Shown here: in pieces, positions 17,094-24,427 of the stretch
Layout: every line of letters starts with the position of its first letter
Position numbering within the stretch: position 1 is the first letter of the stretch
DNA from: UMGS1532 sp045542355
GTDB lineage: Bacteria; Bacillota; Clostridia; Oscillospirales; Acutalibacteraceae
Direction: 5' to 3'
Assembly (NCBI GenBank): GCA_045542355.1
Contig: JAZQKX010000016.1
Span: forward strand, 1-64,000
Length of the DNA stretch: 64,000 bases
Program-made: the position numbers and the translations under genes
Notes under the pieces: model-generated
Databases searched by the model: none
Told to the model about the DNA's origin: nothing
Seen by the model: the letters and a program-made list of their open reading frames with translations, nothing else

Positions 17094-18827
17094 TTATTTC
17101 TTATATTCCTGTTTTAAGAAATCGTTTATTTCGGCAAAGGGAAGCTCAAAGGTTTGAACACCCAAAGTGAAGTAAACCACCTCATCGGGATTGAAAATAA
17201 CCGTGATACCGTCGTCGGTGAAATACCATCTACCCTCCTGCTCCAGCACCTCTCTCACGGTGGAGGAATAGTCTTCGTAGAGATTGTATTTACCAGCGGT
17301 CTGATTTTTCTCTAAATCTCCGCGGATTTTTTTAGCGGCATAGTTAAAGTAGCCGTCTGCATCCTCTAAAACATCCGAAATAGAAAGTCTTTCACCGTTC
17401 ACAGAGGAGAAGCAATAGCCCTCCGCCTGAGTCTGGGCATACATGTTGCCGTATTTAAAGATACTCTCGGTTTTCAAAAGATTTACCGAGGCTTCATTTA
17501 CTCTGGCGCTTTCCATTGTGACGGAGGTTTCGTTGAGATTCCACTCGCCGTGGGGCTTGTTTTCATAACCGTATATACATTCTTCTTTTGCAGTTTGGGA
17601 GGAATAGGTTGAAAGAGTTTCTTGCTTTTCGGTTTCAAAATAATCCTTGATTTTTGCTGCGGCGGCGGTGCTGTCGCTAAGCTCTACCATTGGGTATTGA
17701 TAAGATGCGCGGGCAACCACCTTGCCGTCACTCGCCTTGATTTCCTGCTTTTCGGTCTCTATTGTCACCTCGTACTTCGGCGCAACGTAGGTCACAGAGC
17801 TGGTCTCAGAAGTATCACTTTCCACAGAGGAAACATTAGACGGGGTTGCAAGGTCGGGGTTTTCTTTCTTGCTGCTAAAGCTCAATCCTATTATCACAGC
17901 CGCCAAAACCGCAACTATAGCCACCAGCGCCACCGACTGCTGCATGGGAGAAAGACTTTTTATCTTTTCTGCCACTGCGTTCTTCTTTGGCTTTTCTGCA
18001 GGTTTTGCCACTGTGGGTATTTCCGGAACTGGGGTAAGCTCGGCTTCATCTGAGGGTTTCACCTCTTGGAGCTCGTCTGCCACTTCTGTCACTTCCGCCT
18101 CTTTTGGAGCAAAGTTTTCGAAGCTATAATCGGCGGTGGGCTCTGGGGTCTCAATATCCTCATGGGTTAAGGAAAGAATTATACCCTCAACCTGAGCATC
18201 CACAAACTGAGGAACATTCTGACAAGCCGCCATAAGTCCCAAGGCTGTGCGGAAATCCACCTGCTTTAAAACTATACCCATGTCGGACAGGGCAGAGATG
18301 GTGTTTTTCATGTGCTCCGCCGCCTTGTTCATGCGCTGTTTTACAATGTCTGCGGTACAGCTCATTACCTTCGCAATCTGCACAACCGAAAGATTGTTAT
18401 AATAATGGAACATGAGGGTCATACGCTGGGCATCGTTGAGGCGATCCATCATTTTATCCATTATCATACATGTCTGGGTTTCCTCTAATTCACCCTTTGG
18501 CATTTCTTCAATTTCAGACTCGCTGAAAAGAAGCTCATCGGTGTCAGCCACAGCCTGCAAAAACAGCATGGGCTTCATCTTATGTATATAATTAAAGCAA
18601 CGGATTGCGGCTATATTCTTGAGCCAGATATCAAACTGGTCTGGGTTTTCCAGACTCTCCAACCTTGCGTATGCACAGTCGAAAGTTTCGGCGCACATCT
18701 CGGCGGCATCAGCAGGGGTGGGCATAAGCTTCAGGCAAAAATAATATATAGCTTTTTTATACTTCCCGTAAATCTCTCTTAATGCGTCGCCGTCGCCACC
18801 CACGGCGCGTTCTATAATCTCTTTCAT
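17094..18827 (-). CDS. Membrane-anchored sigma-70-like protein with RsiV-like (DUF3298) ectodomain
   Basis: A 577-residue one-polypeptide signalling protein. Residues 10-90 match ECF sigma region 2 (YYFCLKLMPTPADAAEMCAETF, then WLKNIAAIRCFNYIHK); residues 122-175 match region 4 with a helix-turn-helix (LSVVQIAKVMSCTADIVKQR). An acidic, proline-rich linker (220-285) leads to one membrane helix at 298-317. Residues 318-577 would lie outside: a DUF4163/DUF3298-like domain, with the C-terminal signature YFTDDGITVIFNPDEV followed by FELPF, as in the lysozyme receptor anti-sigma factor RsiV and the deacetylase PdaC. RsiV normally is a separate protein; here sensor and sigma domains are fused. AAAGGA sits 9 nt before ATG. 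Whether it really binds core polymerase is untested; a ToxR-like membrane DNA binder is the alternative. Confidence 0.85.
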   Translation of the reverse strand: MKEIIERAVGGDGDALREIYGKYKKAIYYFCLKLMPTPADAAEMCAETFDCAYARLESLENPDQFDIWLKNIAAIRCFNYIHKMKPMLFLQAVADTDELLFSESEIEEMPKGELEETQTCMIMDKMMDRLNDAQRMTLMFHYYNNLSVVQIAKVMSCTADIVKQRMNKAAEHMKNTISALSDMGIVLKQVDFRTALGLMAACQNVPQFVDAQVEGIILSLTHEDIETPEPTADYSFENFAPKEAEVTEVADELQEVKPSDEAELTPVPEIPTVAKPAEKPKKNAVAEKIKSLSPMQQSVALVAIVAVLAAVIIGLSFSSKKENPDLATPSNVSSVESDTSETSSVTYVAPKYEVTIETEKQEIKASDGKVVARASYQYPMVELSDSTAAAAKIKDYFETEKQETLSTYSSQTAKEECIYGYENKPHGEWNLNETSVTMESARVNEASVNLLKTESIFKYGNMYAQTQAEGYCFSSVNGERLSISDVLEDADGYFNYAAKKIRGDLEKNQTAGKYNLYEDYSSTVREVLEQEGRWYFTDDGITVIFNPDEVVYFTLGVQTFELPFAEINDFLKQEYKK

Positions 18828-18874
18828 ATCTACAAGTCCTTTTTATTTATTCGCAAAAGGGTTATATTTATTTA

Positions 18875-18903
18875 ATTATACATTAACAGGTAACAAATTG
18901 CAA
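18875..18903 (-). promoter_or_regulatory. SigA-type promoter of the membrane sigma-like gene
   Basis: TTGCAA (18903-18898) and TATAAT (18880-18875) are exactly 17 bp apart on the minus strand, about 48 bp before the start codon. It looks like a vegetative promoter; no obvious ECF-type AAC motif is present. Confidence 0.75.
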
Positions 18904-18941
18904 TAATTTAGCAGTGTTTTTTTGTTAGATATTAGATAGTG

Positions 18942-18970
18942 TTGACATTGAAACATTAGCGCTCTACAAA
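18942..18970 (+). promoter_or_regulatory. Weak candidate promoter in the gap before spoIIE
   Basis: TTGACA (18942-18947) and TACAAA (18965-18970) lie 17 bp apart. The 350-bp gap 18828-19177 holds no gene I can support; besides the two flanking promoters it contains GGGGA/TCCCC and TTGAG/CTCAA pairings near 19014-19058 that interlock, but the stems are only 5 bp. A transcript from here could serve as a long spoIIE leader. Confidence 0.3.
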
Positions 18971-19092
18971 TTTGCATATAAAAAATCCATCGCAGATTTT
19001 CCCTCTTTTCGGGGATACTTGAGTTTTTTCTATTTTCTGTTTTCCCCAGCCTCAAAAGACGGCAAAAGCTTATCTGTTTCACCATTTAACCT

Positions 19093-19125
19093 TTGACAAA
19101 ATCCACCGACTGCTGTATGTATACT
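19093..19125 (+). promoter_or_regulatory. spoIIE promoter with 21-bp spacing and a 0A-like box
   Basis: TTGACA (19093-19098) is followed by TATACT (19120-19125) after 21 bp, the over-long spacing known for Spo0A-activated SigA promoters of spoIIE and spoIIG in Bacillus. TTTGACA at 19092-19098 differs by one base from the reverse 0A box TTCGACA and overlaps the -35. A 17-bp alternative, TATGTA at 19116-19121, also exists, so Spo0A dependence is an inference. Confidence 0.55.
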
Positions 19126-19177
19126 GAAAATGTAAAAGCGGAAGTATGTCCGCAAAAATCATACGGTGGTGTAAAAA

Positions 19178-21481
19178 ATGAAGGAAGAAGTAAAATCTAT
19201 TGTAAAGCCATTTGCCACGGCTCTGCCCAAAAGCGCAAGAGGGGTGTTGTTACATATACTCTCGGCAGGCGGTGGACTTTTAGCAACCAAGGTGCAGCTA
19301 TTATCGGCGCTGACCCCCTTAGGAGTGATACTCTCGGCGGCGATGCCCATGGGCTACAGCCTGACAACGGCTCTGGGCGCGTTTTTGGGATATCTTTTCT
19401 TTTCTGATACTCCTGACCCCTTTCGCTACACGGCGGCGCTGTTTGCAACGGTGAGTCTCAGAATGCTGTCGCAAAGCTTTAAACGGGTGTCGGAGCAACC
19501 CTTTTTCTGCGCATTCAGTGTGCTCACCTCCCTCACAGTCTGCAACCTTGTTACCTGTATGCAGGACGGAAGCAGAATTCTGCTACTTCTATCAGAGGGC
19601 GTGTTGGCGGGTGGCCTTACATATTTTGTGCGCAGAGCATTGGGGACGAATATTTTTTCAGGTATAGGCATGAGCGGTGAGGAGTTAACCTCGGTGGTAA
19701 TCACGCTTGATTTGGTGCTGATTGCTCTGGTGCCTGTCAATCTCTTTGGCTTTTCCTTAGGCCGAACTCTCACAGTTGCCCTGATTCTTGCCGCCGCTCG
19801 ATTCGGCTCGGTGACTGGCGGCGCGGTGTGTGGCACAGCGGTGGGCTTTGCGGCGGCGCTGAGTGCAGGTGACCCAAAAACCGTATGCCTTTATGCTGTC
19901 AGCGGTATGATATCAGGCCTTTTTTCCGCGGGTGGCAGAATCACAGGTATATTGGGCTTCTCGGTCCCAGCCTTTATATGTTTAGGCTTTTTTGGAATAG
20001 ACGGAGGCACGGTATACAGCATCATAGAAATACTTTTAGGCGTTGCCCTATTCCTGATAATACCTAAAAGCGGATGTGTGCTTTTGGCATCCTTCTTTGC
20101 GCCACCCGTAAGGTTAGAAAGTCTTGAGGGTATGCGTCAAAGCCTTGTGATGAGACTTAAGTGCGCCAGTGGTGCTCTTTGTGATGTTTCGGGCACCATT
20201 GAAGAAGTGGCAAAAAGACTAAAAAGAATCAATCTGCCAGAGCCCTCGGATATATTTTCCCGCTGTGAGGCGGAAGCCTGTAGGGGTTGCTCATTTAGAA
20301 TAAACTGCTGGGAAACCGAGCGAGAGGAAACTATGCGCTCAATGGGAATTTTGGCGGGAGGAATTCGTGAGGGCAACTATGAATTCCAGCTTCTCACCCC
20401 CAATTTTTATAATAAATGCCTTAGACGTGACACGCTTTGGAACTCCCTCAAAACCAATTACTGTGAATATTTATCACAACTCAGAGCTGAGGAAAGGATA
20501 GACCAGGTACGGGGTGTTGTTGCCGACCAATTCGATGGCATATCGGATATGCTCTTGGACCTTTCGGAGGAAATGGGCTCCTCCCAAAGCTACGATTTAG
20601 ACACGGCAGAAACGGTGGTAACAGCGCTGAGGGAGATAGGTCTGCTAACCTCGGACTGTAGCTGTTCCTGCGATAAATATGGAAGAATGACCATAGAACT
20701 TAAAATCCACAACTACGAAAACAAAACCCTCAATCGCAGAAAAATCTTAGAACAACTTGAAGCGGCTTGTGAGAGACGTTTCGAGCCACCAAACACCCAG
20801 AAAATCGAAGACGTTATATATGTAACCGTGAAAGAACGCGCCGCCATAACACCCGAAATAGGGGTGGCGCAGATACCCGCCGCAGGTGGAATCTGCGGTG
20901 ATGCCTACTCCACCTTTGGCGACGGCTTCGGCAGATATTTTCTGATGCTGTCCGACGGCATGGGTACGGGTGGCAGAGCGGCGGTAGACGGAGCTATGAC
21001 CGCAGGGCTTATGGAAAGACTCTTAAAGGCGGGATTTGGATTTGATTGCTCTTTAAGAATTGTGAATTCCGCCCTGCTCTATAAATCCACCGACGAATCC
21101 CTTTCCACCGTTGATATTGCCTGTATTGATTTATACACGGGAGAAACTGAGCTCTATAAAGCGGGTGCCGCACCCACCCTTGTGAGGCGAAACGGAAAGG
21201 CAGGTAAGGCGGAAAGTCACTCACTGCCAGTTGGAATACTCCGCGAAATCGGTTTTGACCGCTCCGCCATCACCCTTAAATACGACGACATTGTGGTGGT
21301 ACTAAGCGACGGCGCCACAACACAGGGCGTTGACTGGATATGCCGAGAAATTGAGGAATACGAAGACGGCACGGCGCAAGACCTTGCCGACAGCATTGCA
21401 AATGCCGCCGCAAGGCGAAGCGACAAGGAACACCCCGACGACATAACCGTTATGATAGCCATACTTAATCGAAAACTATAA
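19178..21481 (+). CDS. spoIIE: Stage II sporulation protein E (PP2C-type phosphatase)
   Basis: In spore formers SpoIIE dephosphorylates the anti-anti-sigma factor SpoIIAA at the polar septum and so switches on SigF in the forespore. The 767-residue protein (Bacillus about 827) has a hydrophobic N-terminal third with roughly ten membrane helices (to about residue 320), a cysteine-containing central region (EACRGCSFRINCWE), and a C-terminal PP2C phosphatase domain from about 560, with metal-site motifs GGICGDAYSTFGDGFGRYF-like, LSDGMGTGGRA, VVVLSDGATT and the final PDDITVMIA. The ATG is preceded only by GGTGG. It is monocistronic, as in most clostridia. Its presence is the main sign that this organism sporulates or descends from a spore former. 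Confidence 0.95.
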   Translation: MKEEVKSIVKPFATALPKSARGVLLHILSAGGGLLATKVQLLSALTPLGVILSAAMPMGYSLTTALGAFLGYLFFSDTPDPFRYTAALFATVSLRMLSQSFKRVSEQPFFCAFSVLTSLTVCNLVTCMQDGSRILLLLSEGVLAGGLTYFVRRALGTNIFSGIGMSGEELTSVVITLDLVLIALVPVNLFGFSLGRTLTVALILAAARFGSVTGGAVCGTAVGFAAALSAGDPKTVCLYAVSGMISGLFSAGGRITGILGFSVPAFICLGFFGIDGGTVYSIIEILLGVALFLIIPKSGCVLLASFFAPPVRLESLEGMRQSLVMRLKCASGALCDVSGTIEEVAKRLKRINLPEPSDIFSRCEAEACRGCSFRINCWETEREETMRSMGILAGGIREGNYEFQLLTPNFYNKCLRRDTLWNSLKTNYCEYLSQLRAEERIDQVRGVVADQFDGISDMLLDLSEEMGSSQSYDLDTAETVVTALREIGLLTSDCSCSCDKYGRMTIELKIHNYENKTLNRRKILEQLEAACERRFEPPNTQKIEDVIYVTVKERAAITPEIGVAQIPAAGGICGDAYSTFGDGFGRYFLMLSDGMGTGGRAAVDGAMTAGLMERLLKAGFGFDCSLRIVNSALLYKSTDESLSTVDIACIDLYTGETELYKAGAAPTLVRRNGKAGKAESHSLPVGILREIGFDRSAITLKYDDIVVVLSDGATTQGVDWICREIEEYEDGTAQDLADSIANAAARRSDKEHPDDITVMIAILNRKL

Positions 21482-21485
21482 AAAC

Positions 21486-21790
21486 AAATCGGACGGCTGT
21501 TTCGCCAAGGCTTCGTAAGGCAGCATTTGTTTCTCAAGCAAAATTTACCGTATTGTTGCCGAAATACTCGAAATGCGACAGCCTTTCTGCGTTTTGCGGC
21601 TTAAATACACTGAATTTACTGATTTTACGAAACTGCGAAGCACCTTAAAATGAAAATTTTAGTGCAATAAAAGGAATACACCCCACCATAACGCTGTCGC
21701 GTATGGTGGGGTGTTGACGCATTATTGTGCAAAAATTTCGCATTTTTAAGGAAATACATCCTTATGAATACTTGGCGTTCCGTCCGATTT
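21486..21790. repeat. Large imperfect fold-back (MITE-like) element after spoIIE
   Basis: The 305-bp stretch has matching ends: AAATCGGACGG (21486-21496) and its complement (21780-21790). Next to them 21503-21520 pairs with 21760-21777 at 14 of 18 positions. Inner arms around 21643-21675 and 21717-21751 also pair, and the centre is a perfect 13-bp hairpin. The left arm carries about 115 nt with no partner. It fills the spoIIE-folT gap and encodes nothing. A non-autonomous element or a large structured RNA are the options; no target-site duplication was established. Confidence 0.55.
21678..21714. terminator. Central 13-bp hairpin between spoIIE and folT
   Basis: ACACCCCACCATA (21678-21690) pairs perfectly with TATGGTGGGGTGT (21702-21714) around an 11-nt loop. 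No T run follows on either strand. It is the apex of the fold-back element and may end the two convergent transcripts. Confidence 0.5.
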
Positions 21791-21798
21791 TTATATAT

Positions 21799-22359
21799 TT
21801 ATCTTTTGAGTTTTATCCTTGGATATACCGTCTTCATAAACAGTTGGGTGATGATCAACTGCAAAGGTGTTGAAATTAACGCTTGAGGCAATCTGACATA
21901 CAAAAACTTCTGCCAGAACAGGTCGATGCCCGTATAGAAAAAGCTGAGGAAAAAGCTGTTCATAAAGAGGGAGCAGATAATCTGGGCGGGGAGTATTGCG
22001 GCGAGGGCTTTTTTCCAGTTGTATCCGCCTCTGTTTTCATACAGAGCAATTCCGTAGATGACACCCTGCACCGCGGCGGTGAGGGTAAAGGCGGGGTTGG
22101 GAACGCCTGTGAAAAACGAGCCCAAGAAATCTCCAAGGCAGGAGACTATAACAGCCCCAAGGGGTCCGTAATGGGCGGCGGCAAATACTATCACCACAAA
22201 GGAAATGCCATAAGATGATTCAATGCCTACCACTCCCACAATTCTCTCCAGCACGATGTTAAGGGCGATGAGTAAAGCCATAAGCACCCAGTCGAAGGTG
22301 GTGAGTTTAGGTGGCTTCAGGAAACTCCAAAAGCCTTTCGGTTTAATTTCTTTGTTCAT
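21799..22359 (-). CDS. folT: ECF transporter S component, folate family
   Basis: Substrate-binding membrane subunit of an energy-coupling-factor vitamin importer; the shared EcfA/A'/T module is not in the window. The 186-residue protein has about five to six membrane helices and typical S-component segments (LMALLIALNIVLERI, AAHYGPLGAVIVSCLGDFLGS, FFLSFFYTG). Folate as substrate is supported by the tetrahydrofolate riboswitch directly upstream. The open frame extends to 22521 through the riboswitch, but the ATG at 22359 has GGAGG with 7-nt spacing and is the real start. Confidence 0.93.
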   Translation of the reverse strand: MNKEIKPKGFWSFLKPPKLTTFDWVLMALLIALNIVLERIVGVVGIESSYGISFVVIVFAAAHYGPLGAVIVSCLGDFLGSFFTGVPNPAFTLTAAVQGVIYGIALYENRGGYNWKKALAAILPAQIICSLFMNSFFLSFFYTGIDLFWQKFLYVRLPQALISTPLQLIITQLFMKTVYPRIKLKR

Positions 22360-22366
22360 AAAAAAT

Positions 22367-22417
22367 CCTCCTCGATTTTTTACAGAACATCTCTTTGAGC
22401 CATAAAAAATCGGGAGG
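22367..22417 (-). promoter_or_regulatory. Shine-Dalgarno-sequestering expression platform of the folT riboswitch
   Basis: On the minus-strand RNA, CCTCC plus CGATTTTTT (22417-22404) can pair with AAAAAATCG plus GGAGG (22381-22367) with one bulged A: a 14-bp stem that buries the folT ribosome site. The same CCTCCCG can instead pair with CCGAGAG just upstream, making a short stem followed by ATTTTTT. The two structures are mutually exclusive, so the switch may control translation, termination or both. Confidence 0.7.
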
Positions 22418-22435
22418 TATCTCTCGGTTATGGAC

Positions 22436-22532
22436 AGCGGGATGCGACTTGTGAACCGCAACCGCAAATGCAGTTTTCGTTTGTGGGACAACTCCCCGTT
22501 CCCATAACACTTAACGCTCACTCGTCTACTCT
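22436..22532 (-). ncRNA. Tetrahydrofolate (THF) riboswitch
   Basis: Read on the minus strand, the conserved blocks of the THF riboswitch class appear in order: AGAGTAGA, GCGTTAAGTG, GAACGGG, GTTGTCCC, ACGAA, GCGGTTCAC and GCATCCCGCT. The promoter ends about 13 nt before the first block and folT begins 76 nt after the last. The class senses reduced folates and typically controls folT, folate synthesis or one-carbon genes. The match to block order and sequence is by memory of the class, not by a covariance search. Confidence 0.9.
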
Positions 22533-22552
22533 GTAATATTGAATTTTAATGT

Positions 22553-22581
22553 ATTCTACCATATAATAGTATATTTTTCAA
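22553..22581 (-). promoter_or_regulatory. SigA-type promoter of folT
   Basis: TTGAAA (22581-22576) and TAGAAT (22558-22553) are 17 bp apart, with TGG before the -10. Transcription would begin near 22545, just before the riboswitch. Confidence 0.8.
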
Positions 22582-22593
22582 CAGCTTTCATTA

Positions 22594-23274
22594 TTAATTT
22601 TGAAATCTCTGGAAATGCTCCGCCTCTGGCAGATAATCGGCATAAGAAAGATTGTTGTCACTCAGGTCTAAAAGCCTGAAAAAACTCCGCTTGTTGTCCA
22701 AAATCAAGCACCATTTATTAAGCAGTTCCTCCGCCATGGTGAGGCATAGCAGCTCATTTTCCTGCTCGTTTTCGAAAATCCGTATTGCGGCTATTCCCGA
22801 AATATTGCCATAACCAAGAGTTATTCCGCCGCAGATTTCCGAAATTCTTTTGTCTACATTGCAACTGACCCCGCCCACATAATCTATTACTGACGCTAAC
22901 TGGGTATCGGTGACGGCAAGGCTTCCATCGTAGCAAGTTCCCGTGCTTTCCGCCGTCCTTGTCAGCTCACTGAGTCCGCCTTTTTCATAGGAAGATGTGT
23001 CTAAATAAAGTCTCCGCACACCTGTTTCTGCCCTTTGGAAATCTAAAGTAAACTCATAGCAAATACCCCATTCTGGCTGACAAAACAAATACTGTCGGCT
23101 GGGTAGCAGACTGCGGTCGGCGGTATCCCCCACATTTCTTATCGGCTCTATGCCGAAAATACCCGAAAAAAAGTAAAGCATACCCCCGCCGAATATGCTG
23201 AGTGTTGCCAAAAGCGATACCGAAAAGGTGATAAAATCCCGAACTCTCCACCACTTTCTGCCGATTTTCTTCAA
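22594..23274 (-). CDS. Single-pass membrane protein with LCP-like segment, function unknown
   Basis: 226 residues: a short basic cytoplasmic start, one membrane helix at about 16-40, then an extracellular domain. The stretch VIDYVGGVSCNV (near 128-139) is reminiscent of the IDALGGVEVNV motif of LytR-CpsA-Psr wall-polymer transferases, but the domain is short and the usual conserved Asp and Arg residues are not apparent. It may be a degenerate relative or unrelated. The start is TTG, with AGGCGGTGAAG upstream. It diverges from trpS across about 105 bp and shares no operon. Confidence 0.6.
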   Translation of the reverse strand: MKKIGRKWWRVRDFITFSVSLLATLSIFGGGMLYFFSGIFGIEPIRNVGDTADRSLLPSRQYLFCQPEWGICYEFTLDFQRAETGVRRLYLDTSSYEKGGLSELTRTAESTGTCYDGSLAVTDTQLASVIDYVGGVSCNVDKRISEICGGITLGYGNISGIAAIRIFENEQENELLCLTMAEELLNKWCLILDNKRSFFRLLDLSDNNLSYADYLPEAEHFQRFQN

Positions 23275-23292
23275 AATTACTTCACCGCCTAC

Positions 23293-23321
23293 TTGTTCTA
23301 CCCGAAATTATGTGTTAAAAT
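23293..23321 (+). promoter_or_regulatory. SigA-type promoter of trpS-holB
   Basis: TTGTTC (23293-23298) and TAAAAT (23316-23321) are 17 bp apart with TGT before the -10. The leader is only about 50 nt; no T-box structure fits in it. Confidence 0.65.
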
Positions 23322-23380
23322 ACTAATATATATTTTTGACAGTAGTATCCCGTCTATACAAATCGAAAGGAATTTATACT

Positions 23381-24397
23381 ATGAGTGATGTTATTGTTAC
23401 ACCCGAAAAGAAAAGGGTGCTCAGTTGTATTCAACCCAGTGGCGCTCTTACTTTGGGCAACTATTTAGGCGCCCTTAAAAACTTTTCTTTAATGGGCAAC
23501 AGCGACGAGTTTGAATGTATCTTTGCGGTTGCAGACCTCCACGCCATCACCGTGCGTCAGGAACCCGCTAAACTTCGCCGTCAGATTCTTGATACCTATG
23601 CCCTGCTTCTCTCCATCGGTCTTGACCCCGAGAAGTCAATAATCTTTGTGCAGTCCCACGTTGCGGCTCATTCTCAGCTCAGCTGGATTCTGAGCTGTTA
23701 CACCCAGTTCGGCGAAATGTCCAGAATGACCCAATTTAAGGATAAATCAGGGAAGCACCCCGAAAATGTTAATGTAGGTCTTTTCTCCTATCCCGACTTA
23801 ATGGCGGCGGATATTCTTCTCTATCAGCCCGACTTTGTGCCAGTGGGACAGGACCAGAAACAACATATAGAAATCACCCGCGATATTGCAGTGCGCTTCA
23901 ACGGAATTTACGGCAATGTGTTTAAAATCCCAGAGCCCTACATACCCAAGGTTGGCGCCCGTGTTATGTCTTTGCAGGACCCCTCCAAAAAAATGTCAAA
24001 ATCCGACGAAAACCAAAACGCCTATGTGGCTCTCTTAGACACCCCAGAGGAAATCATGCGCAAATTCAAACGCGCTGTCACAGATAGCGAAGCCAGAGTT
24101 TGCATTGGCGAAAACAAGCTGGGTGTCAATAACCTTATCGGCATCTACTCCACCGTCACAGGCAAAACCGCCGAGGAGGTTGAGGCAGAATTCGAGGGCA
24201 AAGGCTACGGAGACTTTAAACTGGCAGTTGGTGAGGCTGTTGTTGAGGAACTTCGTCCCATCCGCGAGAACTACGAAAGACTTATCAAAGACAAGGCAGA
24301 ACTTGAGCGTCTCTACAAAGAGGGCGCCGAAAAGGCAGGTCGACTTGCTAACCGTACCCTTAGCAAGGTTATGAAAAAGGTTGGATTTATTTACTAA
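23381..24397 (+). CDS. trpS: Tryptophanyl-tRNA synthetase
   Basis: Charges tRNA-Trp with tryptophan. Class I signature motifs are both present: the HIGH equivalent in PSGALTLGNYLGAL and the KMSKS loop KKMSKSDENQ; GQDQKQHIEITRDIA in between is typical of TrpS. At 338 residues it matches the bacterial enzyme. The frame is open from 23336, but ATG at 23381 follows GAAAGGAA and gives MSDVIVTP. holB follows after 30 bp with its own ribosome site. Confidence 0.96.
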   Translation: MSDVIVTPEKKRVLSCIQPSGALTLGNYLGALKNFSLMGNSDEFECIFAVADLHAITVRQEPAKLRRQILDTYALLLSIGLDPEKSIIFVQSHVAAHSQLSWILSCYTQFGEMSRMTQFKDKSGKHPENVNVGLFSYPDLMAADILLYQPDFVPVGQDQKQHIEITRDIAVRFNGIYGNVFKIPEPYIPKVGARVMSLQDPSKKMSKSDENQNAYVALLDTPEEIMRKFKRAVTDSEARVCIGENKLGVNNLIGIYSTVTGKTAEEVEAEFEGKGYGDFKLAVGEAVVEELRPIRENYERLIKDKAELERLYKEGAEKAGRLANRTLSKVMKKVGFIY

Positions 24398-24427
24398 ACT
24401 TTATTTTTAAACTAAGGGGGCGAGAGT

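Noticed and set aside
19010..19060. Interlocking GGGGA/TCCCC and TTGAG/CTCAA pairings in the gap before spoIIE
   Set aside because: Stems of only 5 bp in a T-rich stretch are too likely by chance to call a pseudoknot.
18876..19085. 69-codon minus-strand frame in the spoIIE upstream gap
   Set aside because: It overlaps the promoter of the sigma-like gene and has no start signal.
23275..23380. T-box riboswitch before trpS
   Set aside because: The leader after the promoter is only about 50 nt and lacks the T-box sequence.
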